A stretch of DNA of 33,123 nucleotides, from the NCBI GenBank assembly GCA_030152565.1, contig JASLJE010000041.1, forward strand, positions 1-33,123, in the 5' to 3' direction. The position numbers and the translations under genes are program-made. Shown in pieces: positions 7,971-15,488 of the stretch (position 1 is its first letter; every line of letters begins with the position of its first letter). The stretch is from Peptoniphilaceae bacterium (lineage in GTDB: Bacteria; Bacillota; Clostridia; Tissierellales; Peptoniphilaceae). Below the pieces are notes generated by a model. That model did not search any database. It was not told the DNA's origin and saw nothing but the letters and a program-made list of their open reading frames with translations.

Positions 7971-8483
7971 TTATTCTACTGGATTCATTGGAGTTGGTTG
8001 TGGTCTTGCTCCCAGCTCTGCATCTAGCATATATAGACCGTGCCAATTTCCATCAATTCTCTCTAATTTTGTAACTAATTTTGTAAATGTATCTTCTTCT
8101 TCAATTTGTTCTTGGATATAGGTTTGTAAAAATATTTCTGCCCTCCTATCATTAATTTCCTTAGCTTGGTCATAAAGTCTATTAATATTAGAAGTAACTA
8201 GCTTTTCATGTTCTAAGGCTGACTTGAATACATCTATAACATCCTTGTATTCACCTTCACCTGGATCTAAAGGTCTATATTTTACATCATAGCCCAAGTC
8301 TTGTAAAAATACTTTGAAATCATCTCCATGGATAATCTCTTCTTCTACTTGCATGTCCATAAAATGAACCATACCATCCAAATCAAGTCTAGCTAAATAA
8401 GCTGACATAGCCTTATAAATATAAGCTGATTCGAATTCAAAGTTCATTTGTTCATTCATTGCATCTAAAAATTCCTTGTTCAT
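7971..8483 (-). CDS. ftnA: Non-heme ferritin (FtnA type)
   Basis: Iron-storage ferritin that oxidises Fe2+ at a di-iron centre and stores it in a 24-subunit shell. With the start at 8483 the 170-residue chain has Glu16, Glu49, His52 (EEEIIH), Glu93, Gln126 and Glu129, each one position before the known E. coli FtnA ferroxidase ligands, so the A, B and C sites all look intact. The frame is open to an ATG at 8495, but GGAGGA lies within that extension and points to the ATG at 8483. A 93-residue unknown ends 21 bases upstream, so the two probably share a transcript. The C-terminal proline-rich tail (ARPQPTPMNPVE) is short and non-conserved. Confidence 0.95.
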   Translation of the reverse strand: MNKEFLDAMNEQMNFEFESAYIYKAMSAYLARLDLDGMVHFMDMQVEEEIIHGDDFKVFLQDLGYDVKYRPLDPGEGEYKDVIDVFKSALEHEKLVTSNINRLYDQAKEINDRRAEIFLQTYIQEQIEEEDTFTKLVTKLERIDGNWHGLYMLDAELGARPQPTPMNPVE

Positions 8484-8504
8484 AAAATCCTCCAAAATAT
8501 TATT

Positions 8505-8786
8505 TTATTGATTATCATACAATACATAAATACCATATACATCAATATCCCTGGTAACCAGTGACTTTAATATGGTAGGTATTTCCTTGATCTCCATTTC
8601 CATTTGTATCCCATTGTATTTAACGGTCACATTATCAACAGAAAGGCTATTTTCTTGAAATATGGCATCCAAGACATATCTAACCCTATTCTCGTCGTCC
8701 ATACCATTTATTATAAAGTTTACCTTTTGTAAATTATCATAGTCCTTTTCAGGTTTTATATTTTTAATTAGAAATACATCATTCAT
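8505..8786 (-). CDS. Small conserved-looking protein of unknown function
   Basis: 93 residues, acidic, no membrane segment or signal peptide. A GGGAGT ribosome binding site eight bases before the ATG supports translation. The predicted order of strands and helices (VNFIING, helix ENRVRYVLDAIF, VDNVTVKYNG, MEMEIKE, helix IPTILKSLVTR, VYGIYVLYD) resembles a beta-alpha-beta-beta-alpha-beta ferredoxin-like fold of the HMA/ACT kind, but there is no CxxC and no family is recognised. It lies 21 bases ahead of ferritin without a terminator between them, so an iron-related or stress role is conceivable but unproven. Confidence 0.7.
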   Translation of the reverse strand: MNDVFLIKNIKPEKDYDNLQKVNFIINGMDDENRVRYVLDAIFQENSLSVDNVTVKYNGIQMEMEIKEIPTILKSLVTRDIDVYGIYVLYDNQ

Positions 8787-8859
8787 GCCAAACTCCCAAA
8801 TTTTTTATAATCTATTCTCGCGCATGATATATGTACCCAATAAGCCTATAATATAATCA

Positions 8860-9429
8860 TTATTCGAAAGCTGTTAGGGTTGATACAAGATTTTCTGCAT
8901 AGTGCATCCCCTTGTATTCCCAGGCAATCTTAATTATTAAGTATCTTCTAATGTCTAAATCCCTATACTTCTTAGGGTCATCCATAACAATAAAGCTATA
9001 GCCTAAATTCCTATCGTCTTCCTCATAAACCTCAAAGGTATCATAGGGAAGAAAATAATCAGTGTCATTTAGGTAGGCAAACTTCTTTTTGTTCTCCTCT
9101 AAATTTGCATTTAGTTTTTCTGTATTAAAAGCCCCCATGCCCAGAACTATAGAATCTTCTCTTTTTAAAAGATTATACATGTGTTCACTTCCTGGTCCTA
9201 TGTCAAAGCTTCCCTTGTCAACTAGACAGTTGATTTCTTCACCAACCTCATAGTCTTTTAAATCTATCCAGATTTCCAGGTTTTCTTCTGGGAAAACCTC
9301 AACCTCCATCCCCTTGGCATTAAGGGCCATATATTTATTGGCCTGAGGTCTAATAATCTCAAAGTCAATCTCTTCATTATTTCTATAGACCTTAATCTTG
9401 CCGCTTGGGCTAACTATCTCTCTTACCAT
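8860..9429 (-). CDS. Unknown protein downstream of the CoA-transferase
   Basis: 190 residues if started at the ATG at 9429, which has AGGAGG (9436-9441) six bases upstream; a longer frame to 9456 would skip this site. The chain is soluble and acidic, with an N-terminal segment of short strands (GKIKVYRNNEEIDFEII) and a C-terminal half with DKGSFDIGPGSEHMYNLL, DYFLPYDTFEVYEE and IIKIAWEYKGMHYAENLV. No motif that I recognise. The start is 10 bases past the CoA-transferase stop, and that stop overlaps its ribosome binding site, so it is probably the last gene of the Nudix-CoA-transferase unit. Confidence 0.7.
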   Translation of the reverse strand: MVREIVSPSGKIKVYRNNEEIDFEIIRPQANKYMALNAKGMEVEVFPEENLEIWIDLKDYEVGEEINCLVDKGSFDIGPGSEHMYNLLKREDSIVLGMGAFNTEKLNANLEENKKKFAYLNDTDYFLPYDTFEVYEEDDRNLGYSFIVMDDPKKYRDLDIRRYLIIKIAWEYKGMHYAENLVSTLTAFE

Positions 9430-9439
9430 ACCATTCCTC

Positions 9440-10627
9440 CTAGTCAAATAATCCATCCTTTTTAAAGTCTTCTATCTCCTCTTCATTATAGCCTAAATCC
9501 TCCATAATTGATAAGGTATCTTGGCCTAGTTTCTTGCCGATAAACTTATATTGGGGCTTGGTCTTTGAAAACTTTATAGGCATGGCAAACTGTCTTACCC
9601 TAGTATCTTGGTCTACTTCCATCTCTATTACCAACTCTCTATCCTTAATGTGTTGGTCTTCATTTAATAGTTCATCCAGGCCTAGGACTGGTTCTATACA
9701 TAAATCCTCTTGGTCAAAGATAGCCTGCCACTCGCTTTTGGTCTTAGACTTAATTATCTTTCTCAAGTCTTCTTTTCTCTCTTCTAGATTTTTAGGAGCC
9801 ATGCCCTCTTCTATCCAGTCCTTCCTATCGATAAGCTCACATAGGCCTTTAAAGAACTTTGGCTCTAAGGACCCTATGGATAAATATCCTCCATCCTTGG
9901 TTTCATAGTAGTCATAAAGGCTGCCCCCATTTAAAAGCTCTCCCTCTCTTTTAGGTTCTTGTCCTGAAACTAGGAAGTTACTTCCATCTAGAGAGTTAAA
10001 AGGCACAAGACCATCACTCATACTAACATCTATATACTGGCCTTGGCCTGTCATATTTCTATAGTTTACAGCAGCTAAAATTCCTATAATAGAATTCATA
10101 GAACCTACTGCCAAATCTCCTATTTGCATGCCTGTAAGGCTAGGTCCCCCATCCTTTCTACCTGAATGGGCCATTATACCGCTTCTGGCTACAAAGTTTA
10201 TATCGTGGCCTGCCTTATGGCTCATCTCACCATACTGGCCATAGCCTGTAATAGAACAGTAGATGATATTAGGATTAATCTCTTTAAGATCATCATAGCC
10301 AAGACCTAGTCTTTCCATAACTCCTGGCCTAAATTGCTCTATAATAATGTCATATTTTTCTTCTACTATTAGCCTTTCTATAACTTCCTTGGCCCTTTCA
10401 TTTTTCAAGTTTAAGAACATGGTATCCTTGTTCCTATTAAGCCAGGCCTGATTGGCCGTAATGTCTTTATCCTTTAGTTTAGGTCCATTATCCAAAACCA
10501 AGTCCCTTCTGGTCCCAGATGATATCTTTAGGACCTGGGCCCCCATATCTGCCAGGTTTAAACTGGCATAGGGTCCTGGTAACAGGGTTGTAAAATCCAA
10601 TATTTTTAAATTACTTAACGCTTGCAT
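9440..10627 (-). CDS. CaiB/BaiF (family III) CoA-transferase or alpha-methylacyl-CoA racemase-like enzyme
   Basis: 395 residues from the ATG at 10627; an in-frame ATG at 10639 is upstream of the GGAGG and is unlikely. The N-terminus LKILDFTTLLPGPYAS and the following NLADMGAQVLKI are the family signature. AGHDINFVARSG carries the catalytic Asp, and the HD pair is as in alpha-methylacyl-CoA racemases. YIDVSMSDG, near residue 200, and the C-terminal GEEL-type domain complete the fold. Reactions in the family are CoA transfer between carboxylic acids through an Asp-anhydride, or alpha-epimerisation of 2-methylacyl-CoA; the sequence does not decide. It overlaps the Nudix gene by 13 bases, so a shared role in CoA-ester turnover is inferred. 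Confidence 0.9.
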   Translation of the reverse strand: MQALSNLKILDFTTLLPGPYASLNLADMGAQVLKISSGTRRDLVLDNGPKLKDKDITANQAWLNRNKDTMFLNLKNERAKEVIERLIVEEKYDIIIEQFRPGVMERLGLGYDDLKEINPNIIYCSITGYGQYGEMSHKAGHDINFVARSGIMAHSGRKDGGPSLTGMQIGDLAVGSMNSIIGILAAVNYRNMTGQGQYIDVSMSDGLVPFNSLDGSNFLVSGQEPKREGELLNGGSLYDYYETKDGGYLSIGSLEPKFFKGLCELIDRKDWIEEGMAPKNLEERKEDLRKIIKSKTKSEWQAIFDQEDLCIEPVLGLDELLNEDQHIKDRELVIEMEVDQDTRVRQFAMPIKFSKTKPQYKFIGKKLGQDTLSIMEDLGYNEEEIEDFKKDGLFD

Positions 10628-11259
10628 ACTTCCTCCCAATACTCTTTAACTATTTCTATAAAGCCCCAGGTCATCTTTGCCGTAAATCCCCAGATGGTAT
10701 AGTCTTCATATTGATAAAATATTATTTCGTGCTTGCCCTTGGCAAAATCATATTCTTTACCATTGGGAATTAAATAGTAGGGAAAATCATCTACTAGTTC
10801 TATTTTCATAGGCAGAGAATAAACCAAGGGATCTGTCTTTATAAAAAAGTCCAGAGGAACCTTGAAAATATGATCTACCTCATCCTGGCTAGGCCTTATA
10901 TCTTTAAAGTCTATATCCTTAATCTGGCCTAAAAAGCACTTGACTATTAAATTTTCACTAGACACTATATAGTCTAGTTCTCCTAGGACTTCTATATGGT
11001 CCTGGGCCAAGTCTAATTCTTCCATGGTCTCACGGACAGCTGCTTCTTGAAAACTCTCATTTTTCTCCAGCTGGCCTCCTGGAAAGGAAATTTCTCCAGG
11101 TTGTTTTCTAAGAGACATGGCCCTTCTCTCATATATAATATACCACTTGTCCTCAGCTTCTTCATAATAAAGAGGAAGCAGAACTGCAAATTTTGACTTT
11201 ACTCCCAGGGGGCTAGATTCTCTTTGGTCTAAAATATTTTTAATCCTATCTATTTCCAT
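10615..11259 (-). CDS. Nudix hydrolase, CoA pyrophosphatase (NudL/YeaB)-like
   Basis: 214 residues. The Nudix box GGQLEKNESFQEAAVRETME matches GX5EX7REUXEEXGU closely, ending in EELDL rather than a Gly-containing turn. Just before it, RRAMSLRKQPGEISFPGG matches the extra motif of CoA pyrophosphatases, which split CoA and oxidised CoA into phosphopantetheine and 3',5'-ADP. AAGGAGAT lies seven bases before the ATG. The gene starts only about 10 bases past the T-run of the preceding terminator, so it either depends on read-through or on a promoter inside fabK. The overlap with the CoA-transferase gene supports a CoA-linked role. Confidence 0.88.
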   Translation of the reverse strand: MEIDRIKNILDQRESSPLGVKSKFAVLLPLYYEEAEDKWYIIYERRAMSLRKQPGEISFPGGQLEKNESFQEAAVRETMEELDLAQDHIEVLGELDYIVSSENLIVKCFLGQIKDIDFKDIRPSQDEVDHIFKVPLDFFIKTDPLVYSLPMKIELVDDFPYYLIPNGKEYDFAKGKHEIIFYQYEDYTIWGFTAKMTWGFIEIVKEYWEEVCKR

Positions 11260-11268
11260 ACTATCTCC

Positions 11269-11295
11269 TTAAAAAAAGCCTCCTAATGGAGGCTT
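11269..11295 (-). terminator. Terminator between fabK and the Nudix gene
   Basis: Perfect 8-bp stem AAGCCTCC / GGAGGCTT with an ATTA loop and seven T on the minus strand, starting four bases after the fabK stop and ending next to the Nudix ribosome binding site. Confidence 0.88.
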
Positions 11296-11298
11296 AGC

Positions 11299-12249
11299 TT
11301 AAAATAAAAAATCCTTAGAATTTGCTAGACTTTCTTTTGCTTCTTTATATTCTCTAACCATTTGTTCAAATATTTCATCTACAGTTTGAACTTCATCTAG
11401 GATTCCCACTATTTGTCCTGCCATCATTGAACCAGTTTTTATATCTCCGTCAAAAATAGCTCTGGCCAAGGATCCCTTAACTAGGTCTGTTAACTCTTTT
11501 GGATCCGCCCCTTCAAATTCCTTCTTTATATAAGCCTTGGTCATATCGTTGGACAACTGTCTTACAGGTTCATTTTTTGTAACTCCTGTAATGTCTGTCT
11601 CATAGTCCTTAGCATCTATTAGGGCCTGTTTAAAGTTTTCGTGGATTTCAGTTTCTTCTGCCACTAAAAATCTTGTTCCCATTTGAACTCCACCAGCTCC
11701 CATAGCTTGAGCAGCCAATACCTGAGCTCCGTGACCAATTCCACCAGCTGCTATAACTGGTATTGATACCGCTTGGGATACTTGAAGAATTGAAGCCATT
11801 GAACCCATCTTACCCAGGTGGCCTCCAGCTTCCATACCTTCTATAATACAAGCTTGAGCTCCTAGAGTTTCAACCTTCTTAGCCATCTTAGTATTGCCTA
11901 CAACAGGTATAACTACCAGGCCTGCTTCCAATAGGTGAGGCATGTAAGGTGCTGGGTTTCCTGCTCCCATAGTAACTACAGGAACTTTTTCTTCTATGGT
12001 TATAGCTATCTTTTCCTCTATATCCTTTTCAATTAAAACCAGGTTAACTCCAAAGATCTTACCTTCTTCTATATTTTCCTTGGCTATGGCTAATTCTTTC
12101 TTAAATTCATCAACAGTAAATCCTCCTGTACCTACCAGGCCTAAACCACCTGCATTAGATACTGCTGCTGCCAATTTTCCTCTTGCTATCCTAGCCATTC
12201 CTCCCTGAATAACCGGGTATTTAATATTTAGTAATTCACTTAAGTTCAT
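11299..12249 (-). CDS. fabK: Enoyl-[acyl-carrier-protein] reductase II (FabK), FMN-dependent
   Basis: FabK performs the last reduction of each fatty-acid elongation round with NAD(P)H and FMN. The 316-residue TIM barrel has YPVIQGGMARIARGKLAAAV, SNAGGLGLVGTG, MGAGNPAPYM, EGMEAGGHLGK with the active-site His, IPVIAAGGIGHG and the phosphate-binding GGVQMGTRF, closely following streptococcal FabK over its whole length, including MAGQIVG in the C-terminal lid. Nitronate monooxygenases share the fold, but EGMEAGGHxGK and the lid favour FabK. AGGAGG lies six bases upstream of the ATG. It is not in a fab cluster; it sits between an OFA-type transporter and CoA-ester enzymes, each side marked by a terminator. 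Confidence 0.9.
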   Translation of the reverse strand: MNLSELLNIKYPVIQGGMARIARGKLAAAVSNAGGLGLVGTGGFTVDEFKKELAIAKENIEEGKIFGVNLVLIEKDIEEKIAITIEEKVPVVTMGAGNPAPYMPHLLEAGLVVIPVVGNTKMAKKVETLGAQACIIEGMEAGGHLGKMGSMASILQVSQAVSIPVIAAGGIGHGAQVLAAQAMGAGGVQMGTRFLVAEETEIHENFKQALIDAKDYETDITGVTKNEPVRQLSNDMTKAYIKKEFEGADPKELTDLVKGSLARAIFDGDIKTGSMMAGQIVGILDEVQTVDEIFEQMVREYKEAKESLANSKDFLF

Positions 12250-12282
12250 ATTCTCCTCCTATTTTCCATCCTAATCTTTATT

Positions 12283-12310
12283 GAAAAAAAGCCATTTATC
12301 CAATGGCTTT
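12283..12310 (-). terminator. Terminator of the OFA-type transporter gene
   Basis: Stem AAGCCAT / ATGGCTT with a 7-nt loop, followed on the minus strand by a T-run (complement of 12284-12290). It lies between the transporter stop and fabK; only 33 bases remain before the fabK ATG. Confidence 0.85.
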
Positions 12311-12336
12311 ATTCTGTTAATTTTTCTTTGATCAAT

Positions 12337-13515
12337 TTATACCTTGTTCTTTTCCTTCTTCACATAAAATAGAGTAAATACTATTCCTACTAGGGCCATG
12401 GTTATGGCAATAGTAAAGGCTCTCGCATAGTCTCCACTAGCTTCAACTATCTTGGCTGCAATTACCGGTCCAAGAATAGCTGCCACTCCATAGGCTGTGA
12501 ATAACCAGCCATAGTTGGAACTTGCATTTTTAATTCCCCAGTTTTCCGCTGTAATTCCAGGGAAAATTCCTAGGAAGCCACCGAAGGATAGGGCTACTAG
12601 AACAATTCCTAAAATAGCCATAGTATTTCCCACTACATCATATTTACCCAATAATAGTAATCCTATAGATGAAGCTATAAACATTAAGACAATGGTCATA
12701 TATCTTCCCATCTTGTCAGATATAGTCCCCCATACAATCCTTCCCATCGTATTGGCAAGACCAACTATACTAACTATTATTGCTGGATTTGCTGCCAGAC
12801 TATAGGTTTCTGCTATCGGCTTAGCATTGGATATTATCATCATGCCTGCTACAGCTCCCATAGTATAGATAATCCACAAGATCCAGAAATTACTTGTCTT
12901 AAGCATTTCCTTATAGGTAACGTCATTAGAGTTAGAGTTACTAGTCGTCTCTGGACTAGGTGGTTTAGCCATGAAAAATGACGATAAAACCACTATAACT
13001 AATAAAATTATTCCTAAATAATTAAAGGTCTTAGAAACTCCAATACTCTTAATCATGTTATTGGCAATAGGCGCTAGTATTATAGCTCCCGACCCAAAGC
13101 CAGCCGCTGTTAAACCACCAGCCAAGCCCTTCTTATCAGGGAACCACTTTACAGTTGATGAAGTCGTAGCTCCATAACCTGTTCCTATTCCCAAACCTAC
13201 TAGTAAACCATAAGTTAAATATAACATAGGTATAGTTTTGGCAAAACCTGTTAAAAACATACCTGCACCAAATAAGATTCCCCCTAAAAGTACATACTTT
13301 CTAGGTCCATTCTTATCCACCTTAGGTCCAAAAATAATCATTGCTACGGGTACCATAGCAAATGAAATGCTAAATGCGAGTGCTGCTTGAGAACTCATCC
13401 ATCCATACTTTTCCACAAGTGGTCCTTGAAACACTGACCACGCATAACCTGCCCCCAATGACAAATTTGTCAAGATGGCAGCAATCAACACCAACCAACG
13501 ATTTTTCTGTCTCAT
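12337..13515 (-). CDS. MFS transporter, oxalate/formate antiporter (OFA) family
   Basis: 392 residues with 12 predicted membrane helices split 6+6 by a short polar loop near 195-205 (SPETTSNSNSND). Family marks are the first-helix NLSLGAGYAWSVFQGPL, the GPKVDKNGPRKYV loop between helices 2 and 3, and GLGIGTGYGATTSSTVKWFPDKKGLAGG in helices 4-5 (cited in parts), typical of OxlT-like antiporters of small mono- and dicarboxylates (oxalate, formate, lactate, pyruvate). The true substrate is unknown. The leader has a tandem 11-bp repeat holding two copies of AGGAGAAT (13518-13538) and a 26-bp palindrome at the predicted transcript start, which suggests repressor control. Confidence 0.88.
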   Translation of the reverse strand: MRQKNRWLVLIAAILTNLSLGAGYAWSVFQGPLVEKYGWMSSQAALAFSISFAMVPVAMIIFGPKVDKNGPRKYVLLGGILFGAGMFLTGFAKTIPMLYLTYGLLVGLGIGTGYGATTSSTVKWFPDKKGLAGGLTAAGFGSGAIILAPIANNMIKSIGVSKTFNYLGIILLVIVVLSSFFMAKPPSPETTSNSNSNDVTYKEMLKTSNFWILWIIYTMGAVAGMMIISNAKPIAETYSLAANPAIIVSIVGLANTMGRIVWGTISDKMGRYMTIVLMFIASSIGLLLLGKYDVVGNTMAILGIVLVALSFGGFLGIFPGITAENWGIKNASSNYGWLFTAYGVAAILGPVIAAKIVEASGDYARAFTIAITMALVGIVFTLFYVKKEKNKV

Positions 13516-13567
13516 ATTATTCTCCTAATATTCTCCTAAATAATATTTAATCAAGAAAAATTAACAT

Positions 13568-13593
13568 TAATAATGCAAAGGTTTGCCTTATTA
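13568..13593 (-). promoter_or_regulatory. 26-bp near-perfect palindrome, candidate operator
   Basis: TAATAATGCAAA-GG-TTTGCCTTATTA: 12-base arms with one mismatch around a 2-base centre. It begins six bases downstream of the TATAAT at 13599-13604, covering about +1 to +25 of the predicted transporter transcript. Position and symmetry fit a repressor site; a hairpin in the leader RNA is the alternative. The regulator is not known. Confidence 0.6.
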
Positions 13594-13598
13594 TGCCT

Positions 13599-13626
13599 AT
13601 TATAACATTAAAATATTATACAACAA
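13599..13626 (-). promoter_or_regulatory. Promoter for the OFA-type transporter
   Basis: Minus strand TTGTTG (13621-13626), 16-nt spacer, TATAAT (13599-13604). A second TATAAT-like element lies inside the spacer. It sits directly after the stop codon of the GNAT gene. Confidence 0.65.
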
Positions 13627-13632
13627 TAATAA

Positions 13633-14121
13633 TTAATTTTTTGACCAATGAAAGGCTATCCTCTTACTCTTATCTTTTACCCTAATATAGCCACATTCAA
13701 CAAAATTATTCTTTTTTAAAATATGTTTCATTATTGTATTATCTTCATGGGTATCTATCCTAATGTTGTCAAAAGCTTCCTGGGACCAGGATAATATTTC
13801 ATCTAGAAGATTTTTTCTTCTCCCCCTGGATGCAATTCTGTGGATGGTCACATAGGGCTTATTATTTAACCAGCTTCCCCCATAGATTTCCCTATAGGTT
13901 GGATCTTCTCCTTCTATTAAGCTAAAGACTGCCTCTATTTCTCCATCAAAGGTAAGCTTATAAAGGCTGTTCCTTTTCATGTCTTCTCTAACGTCTTTTA
14001 GGCCTGGATAAGTGTCTGTCCACTGGCTTTTATTGCCCTGGTCTTCCATGGTCTGTCTTCCCTTTTGTAAAATATCTAAAACTACTTGTTCGTCTTTTTC
14101 TACTGCTCTTTCAATTTTCAT
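13633..14121 (-). CDS. GNAT-family N-acetyltransferase
   Basis: 162 residues from the ATG at 14121, which has AAGAGGTGG upstream; the frame is open for 19 more codons but those overlap the promoter region and lack a binding site. The GNAT fold is indicated by YVTIHRIASRGRRKNLLDEIL, where strand 4 leads into the acetyl-CoA pyrophosphate loop (a degenerate form of Q/RxxGxG/A), followed by IRIDTHEDNTIMKHILKKNNFVECGYI, the usual strand 5-helix 4 region (both cited for location only). The substrate is unknown. It is divergent from plsY across 72 bases and stands just upstream of the transporter. Confidence 0.85.
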   Translation of the reverse strand: MKIERAVEKDEQVVLDILQKGRQTMEDQGNKSQWTDTYPGLKDVREDMKRNSLYKLTFDGEIEAVFSLIEGEDPTYREIYGGSWLNNKPYVTIHRIASRGRRKNLLDEILSWSQEAFDNIRIDTHEDNTIMKHILKKNNFVECGYIRVKDKSKRIAFHWSKN

Positions 14122-14134
14122 TTTCCACCTCTTA

Positions 14135-14163
14135 TTGACTATATAGCTTATATTATATAGAAT
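14135..14163 (+). promoter_or_regulatory. Sigma-A promoter for plsY
   Basis: TTGACT (14135-14140), 17-nt spacer, TAGAAT (14158-14163), 31 bases before the plsY ATG. The opposite strand has TATAAT in the same spacer (14151-14156), which could serve the divergent GNAT gene, so the two promoters may overlap. Confidence 0.75.
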
Positions 14164-14193
14164 TATCTCAAATAACAAAATAAGAGGAGCAAG

Positions 14194-14814
14194 ATGAAAT
14201 ATTATTTATTAGTTCTATTAATGGGCTACTTTATAGGCCATATTCAATTCGCCTATATTATTGGAAGACTGTGGAAAAAACAAGATATTAGAAAATTGGG
14301 AAGTGGAAATTCAGGTGCTTCTAACTTTGTTCAGCACTTGGGAGTAAAGACTGGAATCCTAATAGGACTTCTAGATATATTAAAGGCCTTTATATCCATA
14401 CTTATAATGAAAAAAATATTCCCTGCCTTTGGGAATGACTATACAGCCATCTATTTAAATGGCTTTGGGGTAATTATGGGACATAACTTCCCCCTATTTA
14501 TGAAATTTAAGGGAGGCAAGGGAACAGCTTCCAGCCTGGGTATGATTTTTGGTATCAATCCTATCTATGGCCTGGTTTCTTTTTTTATAGTCCTTGCCAT
14601 AACCCTGATAACCAATTACATAGCAATTGGAGCCATGGCCCTTCCAATAATCTTATTGGTCCTAGCCCTGGTAAATAATTATGGTCTAGTGCCCATTATA
14701 ATATCCCTTATTCTCCTGGCTATAGGTCTATCTCTTCATATAAAAAACTTTAAGAGAATAAAAAATCATGAGGAAAAGGGACTAAGGCAAACCAGCTTTA
14801 GAAAAAAAGACTAA
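14194..14814 (+). CDS. plsY: Glycerol-3-phosphate acyltransferase PlsY family protein
   Basis: PlsY moves an acyl group from acyl-phosphate to glycerol 3-phosphate, giving lysophosphatidate for membrane lipids. The 206-residue membrane protein has the family's three loops: LGSGNSGASNFVQHLG (GSGNxGxTN motif), GHNFPLFMKFKGGKGTAS (acyl-phosphate/G3P site) and a late NYIAIGAM region, with about five membrane helices between them and a basic C-terminal tail. GAGGAG is upstream of the ATG. One of only two plus-strand genes; its last 17 bases overlap the convergent TraX-like gene. A second plsY elsewhere in the genome cannot be excluded. Confidence 0.92.
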   Translation: MKYYLLVLLMGYFIGHIQFAYIIGRLWKKQDIRKLGSGNSGASNFVQHLGVKTGILIGLLDILKAFISILIMKKIFPAFGNDYTAIYLNGFGVIMGHNFPLFMKFKGGKGTASSLGMIFGINPIYGLVSFFIVLAITLITNYIAIGAMALPIILLVLALVNNYGLVPIIISLILLAIGLSLHIKNFKRIKNHEEKGLRQTSFRKKD

Positions 14815-15442
14815 ACAAGTAAATAACTAGCAAATGCAAGGGGTAGAAAATATAGTTAAAAGCTTTATTTTGTCTACCCCTTTGTCCATTGTAGCCATAA
14901 AGTGAAAGAAATATACCCACGATGGCCAAGGGGGTCGTTATAAAAAGAAGAGAAGTGGTAACAAACTTATCCACCCTATGGTCTAAAAGATAGATAAGAG
15001 CTATATAGATAATACCCGTTAGACTATAGTCGCTTTTAAGAAGAACAGCCAAAAATCCAAAAAATCCTATTATTAAATATCTAATGTAGGTTTTTTTACC
15101 ATAGCGGTCCAAAAAGGCTAGCATGGCCAGGCCCAGGGCCAGGGTAAAATAAACATTTTGATGGTCAGGATAAAAAATGCTGGAATTTACCATCAGATTA
15201 AAGGGAATCTCAGATAAGAAGGCAAATAAAACTAGCCTAAAAAAATATTTTTTTAGGTTGTTGGTATTTTTAAATCCTTCTACTATAAAAAAGGCAAATA
15301 TTGGAAAGGCCAGTCGGCCTAGATTTCTAAAAACAATATAGGTGAAAGATGTCTCCAGGAGTAGGCTGTGGGCAAAATGGTCTAAAAACATGCTAGCCAT
15401 GGCCAGATACTTTAGGCTTGACTCTTTAATTGATATTTTCAT
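14798..15442 (-). CDS. TraX-family integral membrane protein
   Basis: 214 residues with about eight hydrophobic segments. The family pattern is clear: MFLDHFAHSLL near the start, NLGRLAFPIFAFFIVEGF, RLVLFAFLSEIPFNLM, HQNVYFTLALGL, and at the end GYNGQRGRQNKAFNYIFYPL. TraX is known for acetylating F-pilin in E. coli; chromosomal Firmicute homologues are acyltransferase-like with unknown targets, often near surface polymer genes. No Shine-Dalgarno is visible: the ATG follows an AT-only stretch just after the YjdJ terminator. The 3' end overlaps plsY by 17 bases in convergent orientation. Confidence 0.88.
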   Translation of the reverse strand: MKISIKESSLKYLAMASMFLDHFAHSLLLETSFTYIVFRNLGRLAFPIFAFFIVEGFKNTNNLKKYFFRLVLFAFLSEIPFNLMVNSSIFYPDHQNVYFTLALGLAMLAFLDRYGKKTYIRYLIIGFFGFLAVLLKSDYSLTGIIYIALIYLLDHRVDKFVTTSLLFITTPLAIVGIFLSLYGYNGQRGRQNKAFNYIFYPLHLLVIYLFSLFF

Positions 15443-15455
15443 ATTTAAATAATAA

Positions 15456-15482
15456 GAAAGAAGTTAGTTTAACTAACTTCTT
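15456..15482 (-). terminator. Terminator after the YjdJ-type gene (possibly bidirectional)
   Basis: Ten-base arms GAAGTTAGTT / AACTAACTTC around a single base or a small loop, T-rich on both sides (TTTCTTATT on the minus strand, TTTTTTTC on the plus strand), starting eight bases after the stop at 15489. Confidence 0.75.
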
Positions 15483-15488
15483 TTTTTC

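Noticed and set aside
9534..9908. 124-codon plus-strand open frame inside the CoA-transferase gene
   Set aside because: Antisense shadow of a conserved enzyme gene, with no ribosome binding site.
14798..15442. Conjugative element suggested by the TraX name
   Set aside because: Chromosomal TraX-like proteins are common in Firmicutes; no relaxase, type IV secretion or integrase genes are present.
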